Shown: piece by piece, positions 47,567 through 59,767 of the stretch
Position numbering within the stretch: position 1 is the stretch's first letter
Layout of the letters: each line of letters opens with the position of its first letter
Assembly (NCBI GenBank): GCA_950295325.1
Contig: OX485807.1
Location: 10,567,001-10,631,000 of the forward strand
Source: Polytrichum commune
Taxonomy: Eukaryota > Streptophyta > Polytrichopsida > Polytrichales > Polytrichaceae
Direction of reading: 5' to 3'
DNA length: 64,000 nt
Position numbers and translations under genes: made by a program
The notes under the pieces: model-generated
What the model was told of the DNA's origin: nothing
Seen by the model: the letters and a program-made list of their open reading frames with translations, nothing else
The model's database searches: none

Positions 47567-48341
47567 TGAGCTAGATCCACAGAGACCAGGTGATGTGCAT
47601 AGGACAAGTGAGAAAGATCAGCCAAACTTATGAAGTCTCCTGCAAGATCATTTGTTATGAGCAAGATGGTCGCCATACACGTTGAGATTCTTCTCAAGCT
47701 TCGCCAGTTCCTTATTCACAACCTTCTCATCAGTCTCCAATCCCCGACCGGGGGCGAATACCAGTTGGAACACAATGGCGGATACTGTAAGATTGAAGTT
47801 TTGTGCCTCAACCTCAAGCCACTGGTTTGCCATAGCTCTGTCCTTAGTTGTTTTCCCAACCAAACATATACCCTGCTCTTTGTATTTTGTCTGAAATGTA
47901 TCTGGCAATGGCACGTGACGCTGCAGCTCACAATGTGCAATGTCATGACAAAAGCTCAGGTTTATTCATGGAGAGTCATCTGGAGCAACAACTTCGAAGG
48001 TGAGAACGCTCCAAGCAATCCCTAGACCTGTGTGATAAAAAATTGCAGTCCGCATGTTCGGCATGATGCATGCTACATACATCACCGAATGCACATGCAC
48101 ACGAACAGTCTTCTGTGCACTCTTATATAAGAGTGCATACAAACACCCTTATGCAGTTTCACAAGTGCAAGCTAAGCACTCTCCACATAAGAGTGTTTCT
48201 GTCTGCAATTTGAATTAACAACTTGATTGCATTAACTTGGTTGGAACATGCAATAGTTTCAGGAAGGTCTTGATTGGAGAGTGCTCACCAAAGAGTTTCA
48301 ACTCTCCATCCTGTAGGACGGGAATCTGTCCAAACGGTTGC
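47567..48341 (-). pseudogene. GSTF: Phi-class glutathione S-transferase pseudogene (partial)
   Basis: Two exon-like pieces are recognisable on the minus strand. The piece at 48289-48341 encodes QPFGQIPVLQDGELKLF, the classic thioredoxin-fold segment of phi GSTs, and ends at a GT donor. The piece 47567-47920 begins at an AG acceptor and encodes SRAIARYIS, then KEQG..LVGKTTKDRAMANQWLEVEAQNFN, LVFAPGRG, and later LAGDFISLADLSHLSYAHHLV. An extra base after YISDK (about 47894) and another near 47646 shift the frame, and the Glu of the glutathione-binding Glu-Ser pair reads as Ala. The N-terminal exon with the catalytic Ser was not found, and the sequence just upstream has a stop. It is almost certainly dead but fairly recent. 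Confidence 0.85.
48116..48137. repeat. 22-bp perfect palindrome
   Basis: TGCACTCTTAT is followed directly by its complement ATAAGAGTGCA, inside the intron of the GST pseudogene. CACTCT-type motifs recur at 48177-48196. Confidence 0.85.
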
Positions 48342-51300
48342 AAAAAGGATTGACACATTCACACGTGAGGAAAGGGAGAAGACATCCACCAAATGTTGGG
48401 AAGCAAGTTAGGGTTAGGGCTTACAAGCCAAAATAATGTGTATTATCTTCAATCTTTTTGTAGATTATATAAATTATAACTAGGTATGATGGAGACCGGA
48501 TTATGGACGAGCTACCCTGTCCAAGAGAAAGTCCACATTATTTTCGAACTATTCATGTATTATAATACATAGACATGTTTAAATCAAATTTTTGTTAACG
48601 TATTATGGACAGTCTCAATGTGCACTACATCACTCCATTCTAGGTTCTGTAAAATTGTTCTTTGGTATGAATGTACAAGGATAATTTGGATGGATTATCT
48701 GTTACAGATTATTTTGCACTAGTTGCCACCTGGGGCTCAAAATATGGAGCAACTTCAAACCATTTCCTGACTCCAAAACTTGTTGAAGTTGCTCCAGTTT
48801 CATGAAGTTGCACTCCCACACATCTGCACTGCATTCTTTAAAGAAGAAGCAGTCCAAGTGATTCTTAAATATCTCTTGGTTATGTCCACTATACTCATTT
48901 CAGGAACACATCTTTGCGTTGTTCACATTCCAGATGATCATAAACGTGGAATGTTTCCAAGCATTCCCAAGGTGAGTTATCTTGAACTGCAGCTTCATCA
49001 GCGAGCTGAGTGAAACTTATTTCTCAAATAAGCTGCAAGGAGAGGTCTTTGATGAATGTGTCACACAACATCGATTCCCACTGATCTCTTCTTCCTCACA
49101 ACATTCGTGTTTGGATCTGTATATAGAAAATCTAGAGTTTGCTAAACAATTTGGGTCACACTAAATCTGAACTTACTTCAATTCCTTCAGGAATGTATGT
49201 CACAAGAATTTCACACGTCAGGAGGAATTGTGGAGCTTCACCATCATCACGAGGTATACATGGAGAAGTTGTTTGGTGCATCATGTATTCCAATCAGATC
49301 ATGTATTCCAATCAGTCATTACAAACTGAAGCAAAGACGTGCTGAGGAAGAAATTATGTGTTATTCTACCCTTTGTGAACAATTTGGTAAAATACTATGT
49401 AAGATATGTCTGTTGGCCATATTGTGGGCAATTCTGGCCCCGAGATACTTCCGACTATATATTGGAGTGACTAGGAATCGTCTCATGTGATTAGCAATTG
49501 CAAATAATAGAGGTTATCATGTCAAGTTTCAAATTGAGATAGAAATGCAAAAAGCTATGAGAATTCAAATTGAAGGTCCTCTTTCTTTATAAAACTATCA
49601 CATGGGCTCTTCAAATTGTGTTCTCTATTACATCTAGAATGGTTGATATGTTTTTTATCCATGTATATGGAGCATAGGTATTATTGTTGGAATTCGAAGC
49701 CATCTAACCTAGGCGAGTAAATAACTCTTCCCTTGAGCATTGTATGAGTTGCCACACCAACTTGAATACAAAAGGTCTTAATGCATGATGGAGGTTTTAT
49801 GATGGAGGCATTAGAAGGGAGGGGAAAAAAACCTTACGACTGGTGATTGGTTCATTTAACCATGTAAAGAATAGGGAGGAAGATTTGCTTGCATGTGAAC
49901 TTAAACAAACATATGGATAGTTGCATGTAGTGGAGTCCCGAGGGGTTCAGTGGGTGAAAATCAACAAACATTGCAAGTTACAATATAGGGTGAGCTTTAT
50001 TTATTCAAGACTATTCATGTGATTCAAGTTAATATATTGTCAATTAATAGCCGAAAACATAATTATATGTAATATAACATTCTACAAATGCCAATATTTT
50101 CAAATGTATTTCATGAACAAAACAACATTCTAGGTTTAGTGGAGACAGATGACTCGGGGGTGCACCACCTATTGAAAACCAAGAACCATGTGCATTTGCA
50201 AAATACTTTAATAACCCCCTATATACAATTTTGTTTGTTTGTTTTGTTTGTTTTGTTTTTGGTGTGTGTGTGTGTGTGTGTGTGTGTGAAATCAAGCGAT
50301 ACACATACAATTTCAATGATAAAAATACAAGTGACAATATGTATACGTAAAAACAATTAAATTTATATATAGTCATAAACATAAGTATAGAAATAACATG
50401 GTATTTGTAAAAATACCACATGGGACGCAAAAACGTCACAAATGATGGTGTCTTGAATACAAAGAAGGCAACTTGAATTGGTCTTTGGAGGCATATTTTG
50501 CCAACTACATCTAGATGAATTTACAAATGTTGGTAGCACGTGCAAGTGATAATGAGGGAAGACGTCTTTTTACATCATGAATGTTATGTTCCTCATTGTT
50601 ACTTTAAACACTCTTGATAGTAATCAAAACATAATATTCATGGCATAAAAAGACATTTTCTTTACTCTATGAACTTGTACCATAGGTGTCCCTACAAAAT
50701 TAATTTCAGAATGCAAATTTTCCCAAAGTTGAAGTGCACACCGCAAGACCAGAAACTGAGTTGGCCTTAAAAAAAATGCCACATGTGAATGTGACGTTTT
50801 CACAAATACTATGTTAGATATACTTTTGAATAATAATGAACCCCCTATCGTATGTATAATGTAAAACTCTAGCATTCATTAATAAAGTCATTGAAAGACT
50901 TTTTCATCCACCAAATGAAACTCATAAGCAACTAAGTCTATAATATGTGTCACAGAACCTAATGCAATAATTGTTCTAAATCTACCATCAAATAATTTGT
51001 ACGATCGTAACTTCACTTATTATTGGTTCCTTTTTTATACCAACATTACCCAATCTCCATGTTGGATGGACGGTCCATAAAGTCAATTGGATCTTAATAC
51101 CAAATTTCCACACAACCTATAAAATTTCCCAGCAAACCATTTACCTTAATTGGAGTTAATTGTTTTGTCTATCATGTTTTCTTGACAATTATAGCTTTAG
51201 GCGTGTTCAAAAAACACACTCCACAATCACAACCAAGGTTTCACATAGTACTATGATTTGCGGAGGTAAGGAGTATATAACTTGCCTCATACATAATATG

Positions 51301-52419
51301 CTAGCCTTAATATGAGTTAATTGATCTTTAGATGAAGTTGGATTGGCATTCAATTGACTAACAAGTGTACTTTTAAAATTCTAGACTCCCCTACCTCTAC
51401 ATAAGCCACAATGAACTTTACATTAGATTGAGAGGGGAATTCAACATTTCATGTACATCAATTAGAACATCCAAGGCATGTCAAAGCTCACTTTGCAACC
51501 CCATATCTTCATGTAAATCATTTTCAACCTGCAACTGCATCAATTCCATCTCTATGACAACAACAAGACCTACATAATCCTAAGCACAAATTGAATCAAG
51601 CTTAAACACTCAAACACCAACCCTAAATGAACCCATAGTTGGCCAAACCTTGGCATCGATTCTTGCAATCCTTAGAACTTGCAACAATTGCAATCCCTAA
51701 AATGCTTCATCCAAATTGTTGCACACATTGGAGGATTACTAATGACATGAAAACAAATGAGAGAAACCCCACCTATGAATCAACACCTTTGCAATTTTGA
51801 TGTCGCTCATGAATTCATGAAGGCATCAACCACCACAAAAAACGCCACAAAGAAGCGATGGCCATTCTTCTTGCGACCCTAAGCAAGCAATGACCTCATA
51901 TTTAATTTAGCTCAATCACCCCTTCCAAAACCCTAATATTGCCTCTTCCCTAGATGCATGGTAGTGATAAGGAAATGAGAGAATTATTCTTCCTAGTTTC
52001 ATCCAATATTATATACTTATCCCATAAAGTCTAGTGACCCTACCATACAAGTACAAATGTTATATATTTTTTAGAGGCCCTCCATACATGTACATAATTA
52101 TGAGTTATAATTTGTGTAGCATATGTATACAGAGTAGGAAAAAGTTCAAAATATACCCCTTTTGTGGACTCATGTATACTCATACGTATTATGAAGTGTG
52201 TACCCCCTAGGATAGATGAAAATTTGCTACACTTTTGTTGAAATTCAAATGTACCTTAGATGTGAGTTTTGTATGAGGTACTCCAACTCAAACGTGGTCA
52301 TCTTCTAGAGGATTGAATTGATAGAGAAGTGAGACTTGGCACATTTCATAAAATTTGAATTTATTTTGTGCTACACTTGTTTACCACCTGCATTAGTGCT
52401 ATTATGTTCGCGCCAAAGC
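48342..52419. other. Spacer
   Basis: No gene was recognised. Open frames at 48780-49013 and 49197-49490 have slightly more balanced composition but no family features. A TTTG/TTTTG zone (50231-50260) runs into the GT microsatellite at 50262-50288. The region 50880-52400 is AT-rich without visible structure. A segment near 52330-52400 resembles 62460-62545 (GGCAC.TT..ATATTTTGAAT and CTTGTTTA(C/T)CACCT-like blocks). Confidence 0.4.
50262..50288. repeat. GT microsatellite
   Basis: Uninterrupted GT dinucleotides over 27 bp, preceded by TTTG-type repeats. Confidence 0.95.
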
Positions 52420-52790
52420 AAGCGTTTAAATTAAATTACATTTTGTAGTACGTCTTTGATTTGACTTATTACCCCATCATTTATAAATGGTCATTGTAAC
52501 ACTAAACTCTTTCATTTGAGTTCATATAAGGTAAATCACCAAACATGGTATTTTATTAATATTATGGATAGATTCTTCAAAATGAACATGTAGAGGACAA
52601 TTTTCATTGCCTCCCATGGTACATGTCAATACTCAAATAAAAAACTTATTAACGGTCTCAATATCCAAAATTAAATTCATACATACTTGAAAATAAAACG
52701 TAAAAAATCCATTTCAATATATTAACATTATTTGGTATTTGTTTTTTGCTACCTAAATCGTACATCATCATCATCAAATAAGTAGTGTGT
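52420..52790 (+). repeat. Dispersed repeat G, copy 2
   Basis: This is the counterpart of 46440-46800 in the same orientation, with the same landmark blocks. Confidence 0.6.
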
Positions 52791-53111
52791 TTGCATCATA
52801 TATATGCCAATTGGGTGGAGCGTCGCGGAGCCTTCATAATTTTGTAAATACTAAAATTGCTCAAGATGTAGTGCCTATGATAGGGCAACATGCCTTATTG
52901 TGAGTTAAGATAGTGTTGCTGGGGCTTAGCGCTTGAGGGGAAATGAGGTGAGGTGCAGGGTGTGTTGGAACTTAGGCCCGGTTCACATGGATTCCCAAGT
53001 CCCAAGTTCCACTCATACCAATCTATTATACATGGAGGGGCAGTGTTTTTGGTTTGCGACCGGAAGACGACTTCGACCACACAAAAAGCCTGCTCCTCTC
53101 ATGCATGTGTG

Positions 53112-53350
53112 CAATGCACAGGAATAACCAACTTGTAGTTACAAATGAACCAATCGACTCTGTGAAATATCCTTTTGAAGTTCAAGACTTTCAGGCAAAT
53201 TACTGATCCTTTTAGAGGATTCTATGGAATATACCTCAAATTGATCAAGGTTAACCGGAAGACCATAATATGTGACCAATTGGCCTTGGAAACACCACTA
53301 GGATCTCGACCGATTATGCATGCCCGAAAATCTCCATGGACACTAGATGT
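53112..53350 (+). mobile_element. hAT-like MITE family A, copy 6
   Basis: It starts CAATGCACAGGAATAACC and carries GTAGTTACAAATGAACC, GAGGATTCTATGGAATATACC and GAAAATCTCCATGGACACTA. Ends are diverged. CATGTGTG on the left and GATGTGGG on the right may be a decayed 8-bp duplication. Confidence 0.65.
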
Positions 53351-53392
53351 GGGACATGTGGATAACTTAAATGAAGGAAAGCTTCTATAATG

Positions 53393-53472
53393 ACTAAGAC
53401 TTAATTGGATAAATTGGGACTTAATTGGATAAACTAAAGCTTAATTAGATAAACTAAGACTTGACTGGAATT
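53393..53472 (+). repeat. 20-bp minisatellite, about four units
   Basis: Units built on ACTAAGACTTAATTGGATAA start near 53393, 53413, 53433 and 53453, with small differences. Confidence 0.85.
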
Positions 53473-53532
53473 ACTACTAGAAGCTACAGTGTTTTGAAAC
53501 TCAATGTTGAGTTACACCCAAACTTATAGCTA

Positions 53533-53743
53533 CACCGTTTATGGTATTTAATGCCACTTCGAAGTTGGGGTCACGCAACGTTATAACTCCTTACAATAGG
53601 TTTTGTTGTGTATCTACAAAGATTAAATAGGTTGTATGGACATTTTATAACATAAATGGCTTTTACTTGGTAAAAAAATCGCCTTCTTAGTTGTAGTATT
53701 TGTAACTTTGAATAGTAAGTGACACTAAATACCATGAACAGTG
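53533..53743. mobile_element. TA-type MITE family C, copy 4
   Basis: This 211-bp element is flanked by TA at 53531-53532 and 53744-53745. Ends are CACCGTTTATGGTATTTA and the complement of TAAATACCATGAACAGTG, matching over about 29 bp with a few differences. The interior resembles C2 and C3. It lies 182 bp from family A copy 6. Confidence 0.8.
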
Positions 53744-53745
53744 TA

Positions 53746-54764
53746 GCCAAATAGTATTTAGCCACATCGCAACGTTTTGGGGGTAAGGGTTCACAACACA
53801 TAAGGTAGAAGCACCCAATTCCAACACCAACTACGTATTTCAACAAGAACACTAATTATATTATTCTAAGGACTGCAAATGTAGCTCATTGGTCACTGAA
53901 GACAAAATGTTAATGATCACCATTGTCCATTTTTAGGGGGCCTATGTCACTTAGAAAGGTCAAGTGAGGTTTGTGGATCAACCTAATTACACAATCAACA
54001 TCAAAAAGATTGAGATTGGAATTCTTTTAGAATTGTCTTCAAGAGATTCCGAGTATAATTGACAAGTACAATCATTAGTGTAAAATGAGAAATCCGTTGT
54101 GTGTGTGTGTGTGTGTGTGTGTGTTTTAAATTCAATAGATTATTGTTGATTGATATAGTCACCAAGCCAGTGTCCGACACATGCCATCACTACATTAAAT
54201 TGGATGTTTAATGTATGATTACATATAGTGTTGTTACCACCTTATCCTGCTCAACACCAATTTTCAATTTTTTTGACAATTAGGGTTGTTGTCTTCCTGT
54301 TGCCCCACCTTCCTATCGCTTAGGGCTTCTCCGCTAGGAACTAGACTAGCGCTCGAGGGGGGCACAGTTCTTGTGAGCGATTGCGTCTCAAGGTGATATT
54401 TTCATACGAGGTCTTACTAGTGTTGACTGTTGCTGCAGAATTGAGTGCACTACTTTTTCTTGGGTGGTTGGGCTATTGGAGTTTGTGTGAAGGATTTTGG
54501 TTCACTGTGTTTTGACACCGGATGTGCTTGAAAAATCTACTTGGAATGTGCTCAGATTCCCCTTACATAAATGTACTTTGAAATCGCAAATCTGCTTTGT
54601 TTCAAGGCTGACTGTACAGGGTCTTAAATTTGCTGATTCCATAACATCATCATCAAAACTGTGCTACTTCATCTTTGAACTCCAAGATCATCAACTGCAG
54701 TAATAGAAGCAAATATTGCAACAGCTTTTGAGCGAGCAAGACTTCCATCACAACTAACACTAAA
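53746..54764. other. Spacer inside the split family H element
   Basis: No gene was recognised. Apart from the GT run at 54099-54124, a GC-richer patch at 54295-54400 (TAGGGCTTCTCCGCTAGGAA, GCGCTCGAGGGGGG) stands out without an assigned identity. Confidence 0.4.
54099..54124. repeat. GT microsatellite
   Basis: Uninterrupted GT dinucleotides over 26 bp. Confidence 0.95.
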
Positions 54765-54913
54765 CTCAAACATGTAACTTCCACACATTACACAGTGTTT
54801 CAAGTCTTAAGTCTCAACTTCCATGCTCTCAACAGCTAAGATTGCATGGCTTATCTACCTCTAGTGAACTGGGCGTCAAGGACTTGGGAGTGGGGACCCA
54901 TGTGAAGCCGCCC

Positions 54914-56353
54914 TGATTGGAGGTTGTGAGCATCCTGTGCCTTGCCAATGCACAATAAGTCGGAGATTGTCGCTCGTCGCCCACGCTTGGGCAGCATTAG
55001 CAGCAACCAAGCAAAGTTAGGTCCGAAAGGAGATCAATGTTTGTGGCTTCATGAGATCAATGTGTGTGACTTCATGAGGAGCATGCATTTGGACTGCAGT
55101 TGTCGCCCAAAGCCCAAAGCAACAGCTAGGGCAAAGATACTTAGGGCCAAGTTTCATGTGCCGGTGCCGGTTCATTTTTTAAGTGGGTGAGAAACGGGTG
55201 ACATCATCCAAAAAATGGGTGATGTCACTCTTTTAACGAAGGGGTACTTCTATATGGGGTGTCGGTTTCCTACTTTCGATTTCCTACTTTCTTACCAAAT
55301 TTGGTGAATAATAAGACGTCACACTTAGTGAAGGTGGCCGGTAACGAGGGTCATCATCATTTAACTTTTGATATTTGACTTGTACAAGAATTATGGTACA
55401 TTTATTGAATGAATTTGAAATTTTGTGTACTTGGTGTCCATAGGTTGGTACAGATGTCATCTATGGGAATATATAAAAAAGTTATATTTTACTTTCAGTT
55501 GAAATCATGATAATACATTATTTATAAGTGATTTATTTTGTAGATTTTAGTAGTTTTTTATTTTTATTTTTATTTATTAAACCCAACACTTACTATCACA
55601 TTGCATAATTTGTATGTATATTTTATTATTAAGATTAAATTTCTTGAAAATATCATGAGATACACGTTCCCATGAGTTCATGATGAGAACTCCAATAATA
55701 TAACATACAAACATTTTATATCTCTTCTTTCCTTTTCATTTCTTCTCACAACTAGGCTTTGGGTGTACAAAGAGTGCACGATGCAAGAGCAAGGAGCCCT
55801 AGGAGTACCCCAAAAGGACTTGAAGAACAAAAGTGTGCCTTTAGTACCCAAGGGGACCAGCCGATCCGGCCACCCAAGCTCTCTAACCGGTACATGTCCT
55901 TCTCTCGACCGTTAGGACCGCCGGTCCTTTGGCGCCTGTTCCTGCACAATGTATAATGCGGGACACCCATCCATGTGGGGTACTGGTCCTTGGGTGAGGG
56001 GGATGGGCACATGGCACCATTCAGCCATCCACCCATTTATATTTCAAAAAATGGACCAAGACCGGTACATGGAACCTTGCCCTTATTTAGAGTTCCTGTT
56101 AGAGCTCCCACTCCCTTTCCCTTCCCGTTCTCATCTGCACTCTCCCCTTTTCCCATGGCACATAGGGCTGACCTGGCATTCCCAGAAGCCACTGTACTTT
56201 GATGACATGGCAACATACTGGTTTGGGAGCACATGGGAACACTTTGGAGTGGCCACGCAAGCAGGCCCTTCCTTCACTTGGCAATAAGGGCACTTATCTT
56301 ATGTGGGCCTTTGCAGTCGCTCGGGCCTCTTGATCCGGAAGCCTATGCATCTG
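54914..56353. other. Spacer
   Basis: No gene was recognised. The region 55740-56340 is GC-richer and has overlapping open frames on both strands (for example 55752-56036 minus, 55949-56287 plus) without family features. The paired motifs GGGTGACATCATCC and GGGTGATGTCA lie near 55195-55230. Confidence 0.4.
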
Positions 56354-56916
56354 AGGGGCACTTTATATTAGGGCCCATTTCTAGGGCCCATTTCCAAACC
56401 CTAGGCATCAACCAATGAGAGTGCTTAGATTGCCCAAATGGGCCCTAATATGGGTCCAAGGGCATTATATTGAGAGTCGGCCCACTTCTCCTAAAGCTTG
56501 CGTGGCGGGTGACATGGCGGCGTTTTGGAGGGAAAAAAATGGGCCGAAGGCAAAAAAATGGGTCGAGGGTTTATGGAGACCCACTTCGCACCTACGGCCC
56601 ACTTCACCCAACTTCCGTCATATAGTCATTTATGACTTTATGACTTTAGTTCAAGCAAGGGCATAATTCATTTAAGCCCAAGTGGGCCGTGGATTGGGCC
56701 TTACAATATAAAGTCCCTAGGCCCATTTGGAAGGCCCCCTTTAAAGTAGAATTCCCAATTTGGGCCCTACAAGTGGGCCTATGGACTTTATATTGCAAGG
56801 CCCACTCAACGGCCCACTTTGTAAAGTAGGGCTAAAGTTAAGGCCCACTTCAAGTCCAAGTGGGCTCAACTCCAAATGGGCCGGCCGCCAAATGGGCCCT
56901 AATATAAAGTGCCCCT
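56354..56916. mobile_element. 563-bp element with perfect 27-bp terminal inverted repeats
   Basis: 56354-56380 (AGGGGCACTTTATATTAGGG then CCCATTT) is the exact complement of 56890-56916. Inside are many GGGCCCA/TGGGCC motifs and a second inverted pair, GGGCCTTACAATATAAAGTC near 56696 against GACTTTATATTGCAAGGCCC near 56785. Flanks give no clear target duplication. It has no coding capacity of note. The superfamily is unknown, and perfect ends imply recent origin. Confidence 0.75.
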
Positions 56917-57075
56917 AAGTGGTATTTCTCAACGGGTCTAGTGAACCCTCCAACGGTCAAAGGGTGTTCTTTTGAGAGCTGAAATGACTTTCATATACAT
57001 TTTGGGAGACTTTCTATGCTCTAGCGTTGTTTACATCAAAAGAGACGTTGTTTCGAATCATTTCAAGAATGGATA

Positions 57076-57453
57076 CACTAAAGATGGTATTTAGTGTCAC
57101 CGATTCTAATTGTCTTGCTCAATAGTAATTGTAAACTGCGGTAAAGTGTCACCGACACTAAAGGCTGACCCAACATTATTTGTCATTCCTTGTAAATTTT
57201 TTGGGGGATTATAGATTTGCAGCGTTGCATGTATGGTCACTTACCAGGTGTTTTTTTTTAATCTGAATTTCAATCATCCATGACAATGTTTCATCACAAG
57301 TTGCTGACAAGAGAAGGTTGGGTTTTGGCCAATGGGTGAACTCATCCATCGTCCATGACAGTATTTGTTCACTTGTTTGTAGGAAGTGTCATCCGAAAAG
57401 TTAGCATAGTGACATGAAATACCGTATGACACTAAATATCATATGGTTTAGTG
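57076..57453 (+). mobile_element. MITE family B, copy 2
   Basis: This 378-bp element is flanked by TA at 57074-57075 and 57454-57455. It starts CACTAAAGATGGTATTTAGTG and ends CTAAATATCATATGGTTTAGTG. The interior matches copies 1, 3 and 4 (TTCAATCATCCATGACA, GTGACATGAAATACCGTATG). Confidence 0.85.
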
Positions 57454-57455
57454 TA

Positions 57456-58650
57456 GTGATTTTGGTTCTTGACTTCAATAGCCTATGAGCATATGTGCAT
57501 ATGGTTCAAAGTTAAATTTTGATTCATGACATGTTAGAAATGATGCGTGCACATGTAAGAATGTAATTGCAGATATTTATAACCTCAAAGTAAGATTTTG
57601 TTTTTATTTCATATGAAGTGGTGTCCCAAGATTCAAAAATTTAAGTTGTTTACGACATAGTATGATACAGTCATGTGTGAGACATTGGTGACCCCAAAAA
57701 ACAAATATTGCATAAGGTTGTACCTTGGATTACAACGTTGTACTTGACCATTCTTACACCCCAAATCTCAACTTACTCTATCAATCGGAGAACAACACAA
57801 GACGAACAAAACACCATTCTAAGACAAATTTGTTTATATAAGCAAAGACCCAAAACAAAGTTATCAATAAGAAATTTCTCTTTTCTTGTCTTCAAGGTCC
57901 TGTTGAGATTTTGTGTCATTTAAAGATTAAAAATGGATACCAAAAACCATGATGTATTACAATTGGTATTCGACTATTTGACCATTCGAAGCTTACACAG
58001 ATAACATAATTGGAAGAGCCTACGCGGATGTTTAAAAAAAAACCCAAGAAAATCTTCACGTCAACTTGTACATTGACTTACGTATAAAACTTCCGCATCT
58101 GCACTCCGACTCTGAAGTTTGAAATGCCAATCGTCATGAATCATGATCTGCGTTTGCTAATTCGGATGCGACGGATTCCCGATTTGATGATCCAGCAGTC
58201 AAAGTGGTGTTGGTGAAGTTGGAAGTGCCAAGCATCGATTGGGCCACATAGGCCCCTCAGGCGAAGTTCGAGGTGGCTGTGGTGGACAAAGCAGGGCCGT
58301 TAAATCTTACTATAAATAATATTCATCTTGGTCTTCGATTAGCAAACATGGCACTGCAACGTCCCCACTTGGAAGGGGCCGGGGCCGGGGCTAGCTAGTA
58401 ACTCAGGGAGGACATGAGCTGACTCCTCCAAAAAGTAGACAACACATGGCTCACATAACTTAAAGTGTGACCAAAAGAGAACAGGCCTTCCATGTAGCCA
58501 TGTGGCATTTCCGTTGCGCACTCGTTAAAGAGCATTTCCACTTTCGGTTGGTAGGTATTTTGACCACCCCAGTCAGCGCACTCTGGTAGCCGCAGTCAAT
58601 GGTGCCACGAAGAATTCCCCCAACATAACTTTATTCAGATGGTGCTTGTT
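57456..58650. other. Spacer
   Basis: No gene was recognised. A GC-rich patch at 58370-58395 reads GGAAGGGGCCGGGGCCGGGG. The open frame at 57708-57923 has no family features. Confidence 0.4.
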
Positions 58651-59767
58651 GTTCAATCCGGAATCAAACAAAGAGGGTCCCCGGGTAACCAGGTAAAGGG
58701 CAACATTGGGTGTAGGGTGTAGGGCTTGGGTTGGGGCGAACCAACCTGTACATTGGTTTTTTTTGGAGGCAAGGGGTTAGGCATCCAACAAGGAACGAGT
58801 GTAGGGGTTGGTTCGTTCAAATCGTAGGGTCCAACACTGTCTCGCATTCGCACAATCATTTGTGATTGATAGACTTGGCCACGCACAACAATCGGTCATC
58901 GATAGACTCATGCCCTGATCACATCAAATTCTTGTTGTGAGATTACTGGGGATTATGTTGAGAAATAGATGATAGTTCACCACTTTTCACACCATCATAG
59001 CTGGGGATGCTGACGGATGGTTGTTGTTCAATCCGGAATCAAACAAAGAGGGTCCCGGGGTAACTAGGTAAAGGGCAACATTGGGTGTAGGGTGTAGGGC
59101 CTGGGTTGGGGCGAACCAACCTGTACATTGGTTTTTTTTGGAGGCAAGGGGTTAGGCATCCAACAAGGAACGAGTGTAGGGGTTGGTTCGCTCAAATCGT
59201 AGGGTCCAACACTGTCTCGCATTCGCACAATCATTTGTGATTGATAGACTTGGCCACGCACAACAATCGGTCATCGATAGACTCATGCCCTGATCACATC
59301 AAATTCTTGTTGTGAGATTACTGGGGATTATGTTGAGAAATAGATGATAGTTCACCACTTTTCACACCATCATAGCTGGGGATGCTGACGGATGGTTGTT
59401 GTTCAATCCGGAATCAAACAAAGAGGGTCCCGGGGTAACTAGGTAAAGGGCAACATTGGGTGTAGGGTGTAGGGCCTGGGTTGGGGCAAACCAACCTGTA
59501 CATTGGTTTTTTGGAGGCAAGGGGTTAGGCATCCAACAAGGAACGAGTGTAGGGGTTGGTTCGCTCAAATCGTAGGGTCCAACACTGTCTCGCATTCGCA
59601 CAATCATTTGTGATCGATAGACTTGGCCATGCACAACAATCGGTCATCGATAGACTCATGCCCTGATCACATCAAATTCTTGTTGTGAGATTACTGGGGA
59701 TTATGTTGAGAAATAGATGATAGTTCACCACTTTTCACACCATCATAGCCGGGGATGCTGACATATG
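58651..59767. repeat. 375-bp tandem repeat, three copies
   Basis: Units start at 58651, 59026 and 59401 with GTTCAATCCGGAATCAAACA, exactly 375 bp apart. The third unit is about 367 bp, has a 2-bp deletion in a T run near 59500 and diverges at its end (GCTGACATATGG instead of GCTGACGGATGG). Units differ by only a few substitutions. Minus-strand open frames of 60-90 codons recur in each unit (for example 58653-58886) but have no family features. Confidence 0.95.

Larger units (their letters stand above)
52975..54913 (+). mobile_element. PIF/Harbinger-type MITE family H, copy 2, split by nested insertions
   Basis: The left end at 52975 reads GGCCCGGTTCACATGGATTC after TTA (52972-52974). The right end at 54913 is its complement-like partner, around GGGGACCCATGTGAAGCCG, followed by TGA where TTA would be expected. 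The right portion (about 54765-54913) matches the 32260-32648 element in reverse. The roughly 1.5 kb between would then be later insertions, including family A copy 6 and family C copy 4. Two separate truncated copies are the alternative. Confidence 0.5.

Noticed and set aside
47630..48025. A 131-codon plus-strand open frame
   Set aside because: It is the antisense shadow of the GST pseudogene exon on the minus strand.
49197..49490. A 97-codon open frame with a hydrophobic segment
   Set aside because: No family features; two adjacent short repeats (ATCATGTATTCCAATCAG near 49280-49310) and lack of upstream exons make it unconvincing.
55752..56287. Overlapping open frames of 94 and 112 codons on opposite strands
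   Set aside because: Local GC-richness explains them; no domain, splice pattern or signal supports a gene.
57076..57453. Family B ends starting CACTA suggested an En/Spm (CACTA) element
   Set aside because: CACTA elements make 3-bp duplications; here the flanks are TA on both sides, and the ends match a TA-type MITE better.
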